Source: SG8-41 sp036397875
GTDB lineage: Bacteria > Pseudomonadota > Gammaproteobacteria > Burkholderiales > SG8-41
Length of the DNA stretch: 64,000 nucleotides
NCBI GenBank assembly: GCA_036397875.1
Contig: DASWIC010000296.1
Location: 22,250-86,249, forward strand
Reading direction: 5' to 3'
Shown here: piece after piece, positions 17,235 through 26,487 of the stretch
How positions within the stretch are numbered: position 1 is the stretch's first letter
How the letters are laid out: every line of letters starts with the position of its first letter
Position numbers and translations under genes: made by a program
Notes under the pieces: model-generated
What the model was told of the DNA's origin: nothing
Seen by the model: only the letters and a program-made list of their open reading frames with translations
Database searches by the model: none

Positions 17235-18550
17235 TCCTGATAGGACTCGTCGGATTTGCGCGCCCGTAATGCTGACTGCGCCGCCAGCCGCTGGCGGTCC
17301 CGTGACATGTCCTCGTCGCGCCGCTCGAGCACCTGGATCAGGTGCCAGCCGAAGGGCGTTTGAACCGGGGCGCTGGTCTCGCCCGGCTTGAGCACGTCCA
17401 TCGCGCGTTCGAACTCGGGAACCGTGTCCCCCGGCGACAGCCAGCCGAGGTCGCCGCCCTTCGAACCGCTGGCATCCTCCGAGTGCAGGCGGGCCAGCTC
17501 CGCAAAATCAGCCTTGTTGTCCAGTCGTTCCTTGAGGGACTCGGCCCGCCGGCGCGCTTCGGCCTGTGGTATCAGCTCATTGGTCTTGATCAGGATGTGG
17601 CGGGCGTGGGTCCGTCGCACGATCACGGGCGCGCCCGCGCCGCGCCGGTCGTTCAGCCGGATGATATGAAAGCCGTTCGCGCTGCGCAGCAGAGGGCTCA
17701 GCCCGTCGGGCTGCAGGGGTTTCAGTGCATCGAGGAACAGCGCGGGCAGGCGCGCGCCATCGCGCCACCCCATGGCGCCCCCCCGCAACGCATCCGGCGC
17801 GTCCGAGAACGCCGCCGCGACCTGCCGGAAATCGGCGCCCGTGCTCAATTGCTGGTGCGCCTGCTCGGCGCGGCTGCGGCGGGCCTGGATCTGCTCCGGC
17901 CCCGCGTTCTCGGGAATCGTGACCAGGATGTGCGAGAGGTTGTACTGTTCGCCGCGCCCCGCAAGTCCCTGCTGGGCGTTGATGAAGCTTTCGATCTCGC
18001 CTTCACTCACCACGATCCTGTTGTCGACCTCGCGCTGCCGCAGGCGTCCCAGGGTGATTTCCTTGCGTATGTCCTCCCGGAAGCGGGCGAACGGGACGCC
18101 GTCCTTTTCCAGCGTCGCGCGCAACTGCTCCAGGGTGAGCTTGTTTTCCTGCGCGATGCGCTGGATCGCCCGGTCGAGCTCCGAGTCGTCCACGCGCAGC
18201 CCGGTCTCCTTGGCGAGCTGAAGCTGCACGTGGTCGGTGATCAGGCGGTCGAGGATCTGCGTTTCCAGGGTCGCGCGTGGCGGCAGCGGGGTGCCCTGCT
18301 GCTTCAGCTGCAGGGTGGCGGCGTGGTAGCGCAGGTCGAGGTCGGCGCGGGTGATCACCTCGTTGTTCACTACGGCCACGATGCGATCGAGCACCACCAC
18401 CGGCCGCGGCTGCTGTGCCGGCGCGGGGCAGGCGGCGGCCCACAGCGCGCCGGCGAGCACGAGCGCGCACAGCGTGGGGCGCCCGACGGGCGAACGCCCA
18501 CCGCCCGCTGGCGTGTCGTAGCCTCTAGTAGTAAGTCGAGCTCGCAGCAT
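17177..18550 (-). CDS. surA: Periplasmic peptidyl-prolyl isomerase / chaperone SurA
   Basis: Escorts outer-membrane proteins, notably LptD, through the periplasm. 457 residues: a signal peptide (about 1-46, hydrophobic LCALVLAGALWAAAC, cleavage near PAQQ), the N-terminal chaperone domain (VVLDRIVAVVNNEVITRADL), then two parvulin domains (YNLSHILVTIPE and HARHILIKTNEL, each ending in a GWHLIQV/GFHIIRL strand). The ATG at 18548-18550 overlaps the lptD stop by 26 bp; the much longer open frame upstream only shadows lptD. Confidence 0.95.
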   Translation of the reverse strand: MLRARLTTRGYDTPAGGGRSPVGRPTLCALVLAGALWAAACPAPAQQPRPVVVLDRIVAVVNNEVITRADLDLRYHAATLQLKQQGTPLPPRATLETQILDRLITDHVQLQLAKETGLRVDDSELDRAIQRIAQENKLTLEQLRATLEKDGVPFARFREDIRKEITLGRLRQREVDNRIVVSEGEIESFINAQQGLAGRGEQYNLSHILVTIPENAGPEQIQARRSRAEQAHQQLSTGADFRQVAAAFSDAPDALRGGAMGWRDGARLPALFLDALKPLQPDGLSPLLRSANGFHIIRLNDRRGAGAPVIVRRTHARHILIKTNELIPQAEARRRAESLKERLDNKADFAELARLHSEDASGSKGGDLGWLSPGDTVPEFERAMDVLKPGETSAPVQTPFGWHLIQVLERRDEDMSRDRQRLAAQSALRARKSDESYQEWVRQLRDRAYIEYRLDER

Positions 18551-20810
18551 CGGGCCTGGGGGACCGTGGATCCAGCCGGGCATAGCCGGCGATATTACGC
18601 CGCAGCGTTTCCATCGGGTTGGTGCCGATGCGCGACATGCCGGACAGCTCGAGCTGAATGAATATCGAGGTGGATGCATCTTGCGTGGTGGTTGCGAAGC
18701 GATGGGCGACCAGGCGCAGGGCCCAGCAGTCGGCAAGGTATTCCGCACCGAGGAGGGCCTCGAGCGTCCGACTGTCCTCCAGTGAGTAGTTCCAGCGTGC
18801 GAGTCCCGTCCAGCCCCGCCAGACCGGCCACTGGGCCGAAACATCGGTCTGGCGCAGGGTATCGATCGTCTCGCGGTAGCTCAGGTTGAGCACCCGCCCC
18901 GGAGCCGGCTGGTAGCGGACGCCGGCGTTGAACTTCTGGGTCTGGGAGAAATTGGTGCTGTATTGCAGCCCCACCTCGGCCCTCAGGTGCGGCGCAACCG
19001 CCCCGGACAGCGCGGCGAGCAGATCGGAGCTCGAGCTCGTGCGTATGGGCACGCCGGGCAGGGTCACCGCCTGGTCCTCGAAATAGTAGCGTTGCGCGAC
19101 GCCCAACCGCAGTCGCTCCGCACCCGTGTCGGCGCCGATGAGGCGCGAGGTGACGCCGAGGGTCAGCTGGTTGGCGTCGTTGATGCGGTCCCAGCCGGAG
19201 AACTGGTTTTCGGAATAAATGGTCGCGAAATTGATGTCCTGCTGGGCGCTGTCGAATACGGGGATGTTGCTCTGGTCGCGGAAGGGGATGTAGACGTAAA
19301 ACAGCCGCGGCTCCAGGGTCTGCAGGAAAGGTGCGCCGCCAAGCGTGGTCGGCCGCTCGAATACGACGCTCGAGTCCGTGGTGAAAATCGGCAGGGCGCG
19401 GCTCTGGTCGGTGAATCCGGCGCTGTTCGAGTCGATGAGGTAGCGGGTCACGTTGACGCCAAGCTTGGGCGTTATGGAAGCATATGCCGTCTGCAGGGGC
19501 ACGCTCAAGCTCGGGTAGGCGACCATGCGGGTGCCGGTGGTGAGCGTCGGATGGTCGAAGGTCGTGTATTGCCCGAAGAAGTCGAAATCCGAGCGCAGCA
19601 CTTCGGCGCGCGCGGCGGACAAGGTGACCTGTGGCAGCCGGTCATACGGCGGCGTTACCGGCTGCAGGGGATCGGGCTGCAGCGTCTGCCACCGCTGAAC
19701 CAGGGCACTCAGCCCGTAGCCGCCGGCGCTGCCCCAATTCCCGCCGCGGCCGATAGCGAGGTCATTCGGCAACTGGACCTGGGCCGTCTTGGAAATCTGT
19801 GTCGAGAGGTCGGTGAAGTAGGTGTCGTCCGATACCCGCTGCAGATTGAGCTTACCGAACCAGCCGCTGGGCAGCGTATGGTCGTGGCGGACGAAGTAGG
19901 CACTGCGCCGCTCCCCGTCCTTGGCGTCGTCGTTCGGCAACACCTCCGCGCGGGCTTCGCCAAGATAGGTCGGCTCGAGATAGCGGAACTCTCCGAGCAC
20001 CTGCACGCCGCGCCGGGTCATGATGCGCGGCGAAACGGTCGCATCGCGGTTGGGCGCGATGTTCCAGTAATAGGGGATCGTGACCTCCACCCCGCCCGAG
20101 TCCGAGTTTCCGTAGTGCGGCGTGATGAAGCCGGACCTGCGCTCCTGGTGCAGCGAGAACGACAAGTAGGGCGAGTAGAAGATCGGCGCGCCCAGGAACT
20201 CGATGGTCGCGTCGCGCGCGACGCCGAGGTCGCGTTCCTTGTCGATTTCCAGTTCGCCCGCGCGCAGGTACCAATCCTCGTTACCGGGGCCGCAGGAGGT
20301 GTGCCGAGCGCGCGCCGCGCGGTATCGGCCAGGGCCCTCGAACCATAGCTGCTCGGCGCTGCCGCGCGCATCCGCGTCGCGGAACTGCGGTTCGGCGCCG
20401 GGGGAAACGGCACGCTTGTGCAGCAGGTAGCTCGGATTCTCCATGGAGCCGCGTTCGGATCCCAGGTTGTATCGCAGGCGCGCGCCCTCCACCACATCGG
20501 TTCCCCGCTGCATGCGCACGCTGCCCTGCGCGGCGAACTCCTCGGATGGCCTGTCGTAGCGCAACCAGTCGGCGGATACCGCCTGCCCCCGCCGTCTCAG
20601 CCGGACGTTGCCCTCGGCCTCGATCTCCTGCTCCTGGCGGCCGTGCAGCCGGTCCGCCTCAAAGAAAAGCGGAACTGCCTCCGTCAGCGAGGGCGGTATG
20701 GGGAGCAGTGTGGGCTGCAACTTCAGCCTCAGTCCTTCTTGTGCGCGCGCCGTGAGCGGCAGCGCGCAACCGAGGGTCAGCGACAGCCACGTAATTATCA
20801 GTTTTTTCAT
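18525..20810 (-). CDS. lptD: LPS-assembly protein LptD
   Basis: Outer-membrane β-barrel that inserts lipopolysaccharide into the outer leaflet together with LptE. 761 residues from the ATG at 20808-20810 (MKKLIITWLSLTLGCALPLTARAQ signal peptide). The OstA/LptA-like N-domain follows (FEADRLHGRQEQEIEAEGNVRLRRRGQ), then the LptD barrel (about 280-740) with GGVEVTIPYYWNIAPNRDAT, the typical barrel entry. Divergent from amgK with only 61 bp between the two starts. Confidence 0.96.
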   Translation of the reverse strand: MKKLIITWLSLTLGCALPLTARAQEGLRLKLQPTLLPIPPSLTEAVPLFFEADRLHGRQEQEIEAEGNVRLRRRGQAVSADWLRYDRPSEEFAAQGSVRMQRGTDVVEGARLRYNLGSERGSMENPSYLLHKRAVSPGAEPQFRDADARGSAEQLWFEGPGRYRAARARHTSCGPGNEDWYLRAGELEIDKERDLGVARDATIEFLGAPIFYSPYLSFSLHQERRSGFITPHYGNSDSGGVEVTIPYYWNIAPNRDATVSPRIMTRRGVQVLGEFRYLEPTYLGEARAEVLPNDDAKDGERRSAYFVRHDHTLPSGWFGKLNLQRVSDDTYFTDLSTQISKTAQVQLPNDLAIGRGGNWGSAGGYGLSALVQRWQTLQPDPLQPVTPPYDRLPQVTLSAARAEVLRSDFDFFGQYTTFDHPTLTTGTRMVAYPSLSVPLQTAYASITPKLGVNVTRYLIDSNSAGFTDQSRALPIFTTDSSVVFERPTTLGGAPFLQTLEPRLFYVYIPFRDQSNIPVFDSAQQDINFATIYSENQFSGWDRINDANQLTLGVTSRLIGADTGAERLRLGVAQRYYFEDQAVTLPGVPIRTSSSSDLLAALSGAVAPHLRAEVGLQYSTNFSQTQKFNAGVRYQPAPGRVLNLSYRETIDTLRQTDVSAQWPVWRGWTGLARWNYSLEDSRTLEALLGAEYLADCWALRLVAHRFATTTQDASTSIFIQLELSGMSRIGTNPMETLRRNIAGYARLDPRSPRPDAASSTYY

Positions 20811-20871
20811 CGAAAAGTGCGCATTCGGCGTGGTGCTAAAATCGCACAATTCACTGCTGAAGGCAATCCGC

Positions 20872-21885
20872 TTGGCCCCGGACAACGACACCCGACTGGA
20901 GCAATTGCGGGGCTGGCTCGGCGCGCATCTGGGCGCGGGGGCGTTCGGGCTGAAACCGGCTTCGGCCGATGCAAGCTTTCGCCGCTATTTTCGAGTGACG
21001 CTGGATGACGCGCGGTCCTGGATTGCGATGGATGCGCCGCCGGAGCGCGAGGACTGCCGCCCCTTCGTGCGCGTGGCAGCGCTGCTGCGGGCGGCCGGGG
21101 TGAACGCGCCGGAGGTGATTGCGCAGGACCTGGCGCGCGGATTCCTGCTGCTGACGGATCTGGGCGACACGACTTATCTTGACGCGCTGAACGAAGCCAA
21201 CGCCGACCGGCTGTTCGGCGACGCGATCGAGGCGCTCATCAAATGGCAGCTGGCGAGCCGCGAGGGCGTGCTGCCGCCGTACGACGAGGGGCTGCTCAGG
21301 CGCGAGTGCAATCTGTTCCCGGAGTGGTACGTCGCGCGGCACCTGGCGCTGCAGCTTTCGGCTGCGCAGCGGCAGCAGCTGGCGGAGGCCGTTACGTCAG
21401 TCATCTCGCGCAGCCTTGCGCAATCGGCGGTATTCGTGCACCGCGACTTCATGCCGCGCAACCTCATGGTGAGCGATCCCAACCCCGGCGTGATCGATTT
21501 CCAGGACGCGGTCCACGGCCCGATCACCTATGATCTGGTGTCGCTCACGCGCGATGCCTTCGTGAGCTGGGAGGAGGAGCGCGTGACCGACTGGGCCGCG
21601 CGCTACTGGCGGGGGGCGAAGCGCCAGGGCCTGCCCGTGAACGCCGACTTCAGCGAGTTCTACCGGGATTTCGAATGGATGGGACTGCAGCGCCACCTGA
21701 AGGTGATCGGCATCTTCGCGCGCATTCACTACCGCGACGGCAAGAGCGGTTACCTCGAAGACACGCCGCGCTTCGTGAACTACGCGCGCGCGGTTGCCGG
21801 GCGCTACCGGGAACTCGCCCCGCTGGCGCGCCTACTCGACGAGCTCGAGCCGCGCGCGCTGGCGACGTCCCGAAGCGGAAACTAG
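20872..21885 (+). CDS. amgK: N-acetylmuramate/N-acetylglucosamine anomeric kinase
   Basis: Phosphorylates MurNAc at C1 in the peptidoglycan-recycling shortcut to UDP-MurNAc. 337 residues with an aminoglycoside-phosphotransferase fold: the substrate/nucleotide region ASADASFRRYFRV, the catalytic Brenner motif FVHRDFMPRNLMVS and the metal-binding VIDFQDAVHGPITYDLVSL. I choose a TTG start (20872-20874) because GAAGG lies 8 bp upstream and no ATG or GTG is available nearby in frame; the open frame extending to 20608 would run through lptD. murU follows 20 bp later, which supports the assignment. Confidence 0.92.
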   Translation: MAPDNDTRLEQLRGWLGAHLGAGAFGLKPASADASFRRYFRVTLDDARSWIAMDAPPEREDCRPFVRVAALLRAAGVNAPEVIAQDLARGFLLLTDLGDTTYLDALNEANADRLFGDAIEALIKWQLASREGVLPPYDEGLLRRECNLFPEWYVARHLALQLSAAQRQQLAEAVTSVISRSLAQSAVFVHRDFMPRNLMVSDPNPGVIDFQDAVHGPITYDLVSLTRDAFVSWEEERVTDWAARYWRGAKRQGLPVNADFSEFYRDFEWMGLQRHLKVIGIFARIHYRDGKSGYLEDTPRFVNYARAVAGRYRELAPLARLLDELEPRALATSRSGN

Positions 21886-21905
21886 GGTTCACTCGGTTGC
21901 GCGGC

Positions 21906-22598
21906 ATGAAAGCGATGATTCTCGCCGCGGGACGCGGCGAGCGCATGCGCCCGCTCACCGACCACCTCCCCAAGGCATTGCTCGAGGCCGGCGGCAGGCC
22001 GCTTATCACCTACGTCATCGAGCGCCTCGCGCGCTCGGGCTACACCGAGCTGGTGGTCAATGTCTCGCACTTCGCCGGCCTGATCGAGCGCGCGCTGGGT
22101 GACGGGTCGCGCTACGGCGTGCGCATCGTCTATTCGCGCGAGGCGCAGCCGCTCGAGACCGGCGGCGGCATCACCTACGCGCTGCCGCTGCTCGGGGACG
22201 CCCCGTTTCTGGTGATCAACAGCGACATCTACTGCGATTACGACTTTGCGCGACTCGCCGCCCTCGCGGCGACGCTGGCGCCCGGCCGCGGGCTCGCCCA
22301 CCTCGTGCTGGTGGATAACCCGCCCCATCACCCCGGGGGAGATTTCGCGCTCGCTGCCGGCATAGTGTCTGGAGAGGGCCCTAGCCGTCTTACCTTCAGT
22401 GGCATCGGCATCTATTCCCCCGCCCTGTTTGCGGCGGTCACGCCCGGTGCGCGCTGCCAGCTCGCGGCGCTGCTCGCGCCGGCGATGGCGCGGGGGCTCG
22501 TCAGCGGCGAGCATCATCGCGGGCTGTGGATGGATATCGGCACGCCGCAACGCCTTGAGGCGCTCGCGCGCGCGCTCACCGCGCCGCGCGGTCGCTAG
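21906..22598 (+). CDS. murU: N-acetylmuramate alpha-1-phosphate uridylyltransferase
   Basis: Converts MurNAc-1-phosphate to UDP-MurNAc, completing the AmgK-MurU recycling route that bypasses MurA. The 230-residue nucleotidyltransferase begins MKAMILAAGRGERMRPLT, with LPKALLEAGGRPLI (nucleotide loop), LETGGGI, and the metal site VINSDIYCDYD. The ATG at 21906 fits the family start exactly. Known from Pseudomonas putida, where the pathway gives intrinsic fosfomycin tolerance; the same is inferred here. Confidence 0.94.
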   Translation: MKAMILAAGRGERMRPLTDHLPKALLEAGGRPLITYVIERLARSGYTELVVNVSHFAGLIERALGDGSRYGVRIVYSREAQPLETGGGITYALPLLGDAPFLVINSDIYCDYDFARLAALAATLAPGRGLAHLVLVDNPPHHPGGDFALAAGIVSGEGPSRLTFSGIGIYSPALFAAVTPGARCQLAALLAPAMARGLVSGEHHRGLWMDIGTPQRLEALARALTAPRGR

Positions 22599-22641
22599 CG
22601 TCGCCTGCCGGCGCAGCCCGGTGCGGTCGGCGGTCGCGCCT

Positions 22642-22647
22642 TATAAT
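22642..22647 (+). promoter_or_regulatory. -10-like TATAAT just before pepP
   Basis: Perfect TATAAT 8 bp upstream of the first pepP ATG. If used, transcription would start at about 22654, right at that ATG, favouring either a leaderless mRNA or initiation at the second ATG (22673). No good -35 is visible. Confidence 0.3.
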
Positions 22648-22654
22648 TTGATCC

Positions 22655-23965
22655 ATGACGGCGGGCATCGACATGGGCGTCTATCAGCGGCGGCGAGCGC
22701 GGCTCGCCGCGGCGATGCTGGAAGGCGTTTCGGTCATTCCGACCGCGCCCGAGCGCACGCGCAACCGCGACGCGCACTACCCCTACCGTTTCGACAGCTA
22801 CTTCTACTATCTCACCGGTTTCCGCGAACCCGCCGCGGCGCTGGTAATCGTCGCGGGTGCCGTCCCGAAGAGCATCCTGTTCTGCCGCGACAAGGACCCC
22901 GAGCGGGAGATCTGGGATGGATTCCGCTACGGCCCGGAGGCCGCACGCGCGGCCTTTGGCTTCGACGAAGCGTGCTCGATCACCCAGCTCGACACGAGGA
23001 TGCCGGAGCTCATTGCCGATCGCGATGCGGTCTACTGCCACCTGGGCGCCGACGCGGCGTGGGATGCGCGCGTAACGGCCTGGATCAACCAGGTACGGGA
23101 GCGAGCACGCACCGGCGTCACCGCTCCGCGGGCGGTCAAGGACGTGTACGCGCTGCTCGACGAGATGCGGCTCATCAAAGGGCCCGAGGAGCTCGCCGTG
23201 ATGCGGCGTGCCGCCGCCATCACTGCCGGCGCGCACCGCCGCGCCATGCGCGCCGCGCGGCCCGGCCGGGCCGAGTTCGAGCTCGAGGCGGAGCTCCTGC
23301 ACGAATTCCGGCGCCTCGGCGCACAGGCGCCCGCCTACAGTCCGATCGTCGCTGCGGGCCAGCACGCCTGCGTGCTGCATTACGTTCAGAATGACGGCGT
23401 GCTGAGGGACGGGGATCTGGTGTTGATCGACGCCGGCTGCGAGCTCGACGGCTACGCCAGCGACGTGACGCGCACCTTCCCCGTCGGCGGCCGGTTCAGC
23501 GGGCCGCAGCGGGAGATCTACGACCTGGTGCTGGCGGCGCAGTCGGCGGCGATCGCGGCGGTCAGACCCGGCGCGCCGTGGGACGCGCCGCATCGCGCGG
23601 CGGTCAATGTGCTGGCCCAGGGCCTGATCGACTTGAAGCTGCTCTCCGGCGGGCTTGCCGAAGTCGTGGAGACCGAGGCCTACAAGAAGTTCTACATGCA
23701 TCGCACCGGACACTGGCTCGGGCTCGACGTGCACGATGCCGGCGACTACAAGCAGCAGGGCGACTGGCGCGCGCTTGCGCCGGGCATGGTGCTGACCGTC
23801 GAGCCTGGCTGCTATCTGCGTTCCGGAGAGGGCGTGCCCGCCCACTTGTCCGACATCGGAATTCGCATCGAAGACGACGTGCTGGTGACGGAATCCGGTG
23901 CCGAAGTGTTGACCGGCGACGCGCCCAAGCGCCCGGTTGATATCGAAGCCTGGATGCGCGCGTGA
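22655..23965 (+). CDS. pepP: Xaa-Pro aminopeptidase
   Basis: Cytoplasmic dinuclear-metal peptidase that removes an N-terminal residue preceding proline. 436 residues: an N-terminal AMP_N domain (YPYRFDSYFYYLTGF) and a C-terminal pita-bread domain with metal ligands in LIDAGCELDGYASDVTRTFP, the histidine of GHWLGLDVHD, and the glutamates of VLTVEPGCY and GIRIEDDVLV. ATG at 22655 or, 6 codons on, at 22673. Its TGA overlaps the GTG of ubiH, as in many proteobacterial pepP-ubiH pairs. Confidence 0.95.
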   Translation: MTAGIDMGVYQRRRARLAAAMLEGVSVIPTAPERTRNRDAHYPYRFDSYFYYLTGFREPAAALVIVAGAVPKSILFCRDKDPEREIWDGFRYGPEAARAAFGFDEACSITQLDTRMPELIADRDAVYCHLGADAAWDARVTAWINQVRERARTGVTAPRAVKDVYALLDEMRLIKGPEELAVMRRAAAITAGAHRRAMRAARPGRAEFELEAELLHEFRRLGAQAPAYSPIVAAGQHACVLHYVQNDGVLRDGDLVLIDAGCELDGYASDVTRTFPVGGRFSGPQREIYDLVLAAQSAAIAAVRPGAPWDAPHRAAVNVLAQGLIDLKLLSGGLAEVVETEAYKKFYMHRTGHWLGLDVHDAGDYKQQGDWRALAPGMVLTVEPGCYLRSGEGVPAHLSDIGIRIEDDVLVTESGAEVLTGDAPKRPVDIEAWMRA

Positions 23966-25110
23966 CGGCCGATTTTGACGTCCTGATCGTGGGCGGCGGA
24001 CCGGTCGGTGCTGCGCTGGCGCTCGCCCTGCGCGGATCCGGCCTTGCCGTCGGGAGCATCGAGGCGCGGGTCCCGCACGCGCCCGCGGACGCGCGGCCGA
24101 TCGCGCTTTCTTATGGGAGCCGCCTGATACTGGAGCGGCTCGGCGTATGGGACCGGCTTGCCGACGCCACCCCGATCCAGCGCATCCACGTCTCTCAACG
24201 TGGCGGTTTTGGGCGGGTCGAATTGGACGCCCAGCAGGCGCGCCTGCCGGCGCTGGGCTACGTGGTCGATTACGGGGCGCTCGCCGAAGCGCTCGGGCGC
24301 GCATTGGAGGCAGGAGACGGCGCACGTGCGGTCCAAGCCACGGCGAGCGCGTTCGAAGCTGGAACCGATGCGACGGTCGTGCGATTTACGGCCGGCGGCG
24401 CCACCCAACGCGCGAGCGCAAGGCTGCTTGCCGTGGCCGATGGCGGCGCGCTACCGGTCGCCCGGATGCGCGTCCATGACTACGGCCAGGCCGCGGTAAC
24501 GGCCCGTGTGTCGTGCAGCGCGCCGCATCAAAACGTTGCCTACGAGCGATTCACCCCGGAAGGGCCGCTGGCCCTGTTGCCCGCGGGGGAAGCGGTGGCA
24601 CTGGTGTGGACGACCACCCCGGCGCACGCCCGGGAATCGTGCGCGCTGACCGAAGCCGGTTTCCTGGAGCGGCTCCAGGAGGGCTTCGGGAATCGCCTGG
24701 GACGATTCAGTTCGGCCAGCGGCCGCGCGTGGTACCCGCTCGCGCTGAAGGTTGCGGCCCACATTGCGGAACCGCGCACGGTCCTGGTCGGCAATGCCGC
24801 GCAGACCCTGCATCCGGTCGCGGGGCAGGGCTTGAACCTCGGGCTGCGTGATGCATGGGAGCTGGCGGCACTGCTGCGGGATTGCGACCGCGCCCGTGTC
24901 GGGGGACCGGAGTTGATCCGGGCTTATTCCGCCCGCCGCCGGTTCGACCGCACGGGCGGGATACTTTTTACCGACATGCTGGTGCGCCTGTTTTCCAACG
25001 AGCTCGCGCCGCTCGGCTGGGCGCGCGGCTTGGGGCTCGCGGCACTGGGCGCGTTCCCGCCGGCCCGGGACCTCGTCGTGCGACGCATGATTTTCGGCGC
25101 GCGCGGCTAG
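23962..25110 (+). CDS. ubiH: FAD-dependent ubiquinone hydroxylase (UbiH/VisC family)
   Basis: Flavin monooxygenase acting on the ubiquinone precursor ring. 382 residues: FAD dinucleotide motif IVGGGPVGAALALALRGSG at about 9-27, the middle GD-type region and the C-terminal FAD-ribityl motif GNAAQTLHPVAGQGLNLGLRDA. Translation starts at GTG (23962) overlapping the pepP stop. Within the family the ring position cannot be fixed from sequence alone; context after pepP favours UbiH. UbiA and UbiD are also encoded in this window, at 53787-56189. Confidence 0.9.
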   Translation: MTADFDVLIVGGGPVGAALALALRGSGLAVGSIEARVPHAPADARPIALSYGSRLILERLGVWDRLADATPIQRIHVSQRGGFGRVELDAQQARLPALGYVVDYGALAEALGRALEAGDGARAVQATASAFEAGTDATVVRFTAGGATQRASARLLAVADGGALPVARMRVHDYGQAAVTARVSCSAPHQNVAYERFTPEGPLALLPAGEAVALVWTTTPAHARESCALTEAGFLERLQEGFGNRLGRFSSASGRAWYPLALKVAAHIAEPRTVLVGNAAQTLHPVAGQGLNLGLRDAWELAALLRDCDRARVGGPELIRAYSARRRFDRTGGILFTDMLVRLFSNELAPLGWARGLGLAALGAFPPARDLVVRRMIFGARG

Positions 25111-25166
25111 TGCCGCTCCGGTTTCTCAGGGCATGATCAGCTGGCGTGCCAGCGCGGAACGGCACT
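25109..25166. repeat. Nested inverted repeats after ubiH
   Basis: AGTGCCGCTCCG (25109-25120) matches the reverse complement of CGGAACGGCACT (25155-25166) at 11 of 12 positions. It encloses a perfect GCTGGC-GT-GCCAGC palindrome (25140-25153). It could fold as a stem after the ubiH stop, but no T-run follows, so it is not a standard terminator. Confidence 0.4.
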
Positions 25167-25479
25167 CGCCCGGAAATTCAAGAACTTGACCGCAGTACAG
25201 GCGCTTGCGCGCGGGAAACGCGCCAGCGCGCCGTTCGCTTTGTGGCGCCCAAAAAGTTACGCGCTGCCGCGCAAGCAGCGCTCGACATTTTCCGAATAAG
25301 TGCTTACTTCGTCACGCGGTTTGATGGCGCCGCTGTCGTACGCGCCACGCATGTGGGTTCACTGCAACACCGAACAAAAAAAATTGCACGAATTGCTTTT
25401 ATTGCGCGTGACGAGCGATTACAATGACGCCCTTCCCCGTAACGAACTTGCGAAAACAATCGCGGATCCGGCAGACGCG
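25167..25479. other. Intergenic region ubiH-dusB
   Basis: About 310 bp with no convincing gene. The 93-codon open frame from 25146 (GTG start) lacks a ribosome site and recognisable motifs. A TACAAT at 25420-25425, 55 bp before the dusB ATG, is a reasonable -10 for dusB-fis; the -35 region is A/T-rich but not consensus. Confidence 0.5.
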
Positions 25480-26487
25480 ATGCACATCGGCCCGTTCCAG
25501 CTCAAGAACAATCTGATCGTCGCGCCGATGGCGGGCGTCACCGACCGCCCGTTTCGCCAACTGTGCAAGACCCTGGGCGCCGGGATGGCGGTGTCGGAAA
25601 TGGTGGCGAGCAATTCCCTGCTGTGGGGCTCGGCGAAGACGCGCCGGCGCGCCAACCACGAGGGAGAGGTCGACCCGATCGCGGTGCAGATCGCGGGCGC
25701 GGACCCCCGGATGCTGGCCGATGCGGCCCGCTACAACGTCGACCAGGGCGCCCAGATCATCGACATCAACATGGGCTGCCCGGCGAAGAAGGTGTGCAAT
25801 GTCATGGCCGGCTCGGCGCTGCTCAACAACGAGCCGCTGGTCGGGCGCATCCTGGGCGCGGTGGTCGCGGCGGTGGCGGCGCCGGTCACGCTGAAGATCC
25901 GTACCGGCTGGGATCGCGGCAGCAGGAATGCGCTGCGGGTGGCGAAGATCGCGGAGGCAGCCGGCATCCAGGCGCTCGCCATCCATGGCCGCACGCGCGC
26001 ATGCGGTTTTGCCGGCGAGGCAGAGTACGACACCATCGCCGCGGTCAAGTCCGCGGTGAAGGTTCCGGTGATCGCCAACGGCGACATCGCGACACCCGAG
26101 AAAGTGAAGCAGGTGCTCGACTACACCCGCGCGGACGCCGTGATGATCGGGCGCGCGGCCCAGGGCCGGCCGTGGATGTTCCGCGAGATCCAGCATTACC
26201 TGACCACCGGCGAGCGCCTATCGCCGCCGGAGGTGGCGGAAATACATCGCGTGCTGGTGGGGCACCTCAACGACCTCTACGAGTTCTACGGTGAGCACGC
26301 CGGCGTGCGTGTCGCCCGCAAGCATATTTCCTGGTACACCAAGGGACTGGCCGGTTCGGCGGCGTTCCGCCACGCCATGAACCGGCTCGAGACCCGTCGC
26401 GAGCAGCTCGCGGCGGTCGACGAATTCTTCGCGCAGCTCGCCGGCCGCGGGCAGCGCCTCACCTACGTCGAGGAACCGGCAGCATGA
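25480..26487 (+). CDS. dusB: tRNA-dihydrouridine synthase B
   Basis: FMN enzyme that reduces specific uridines in the tRNA D-loop. 335 residues from ATG 25480 (MHIGPFQLKNNLIVAPMAGVTDRPFR). The catalytic cysteine is C100 in NMGCPAKKVC, the DusB-specific motif. The FMN/RNA-binding lysine LKIRTGWD and IHGRTR are present, with FMN phosphate binding at IANGDI and MIGRAAQGRPW. Followed by fis with a 4-bp overlap, exactly the dusB-fis operon of E. coli. The open frame continues upstream to 25300 without family similarity. Confidence 0.95.
   Translation: MHIGPFQLKNNLIVAPMAGVTDRPFRQLCKTLGAGMAVSEMVASNSLLWGSAKTRRRANHEGEVDPIAVQIAGADPRMLADAARYNVDQGAQIIDINMGCPAKKVCNVMAGSALLNNEPLVGRILGAVVAAVAAPVTLKIRTGWDRGSRNALRVAKIAEAAGIQALAIHGRTRACGFAGEAEYDTIAAVKSAVKVPVIANGDIATPEKVKQVLDYTRADAVMIGRAAQGRPWMFREIQHYLTTGERLSPPEVAEIHRVLVGHLNDLYEFYGEHAGVRVARKHISWYTKGLAGSAAFRHAMNRLETRREQLAAVDEFFAQLAGRGQRLTYVEEPAA

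Noticed and set aside
22595..24325. 576-codon minus-strand open frame
   Set aside because: Shadow of pepP and ubiH, both of which have complete catalytic motifs.
25146..25427. 93-codon open frame between ubiH and dusB
   Set aside because: GTG start without ribosome site, no recognisable motif, and it spans the likely dusB promoter.
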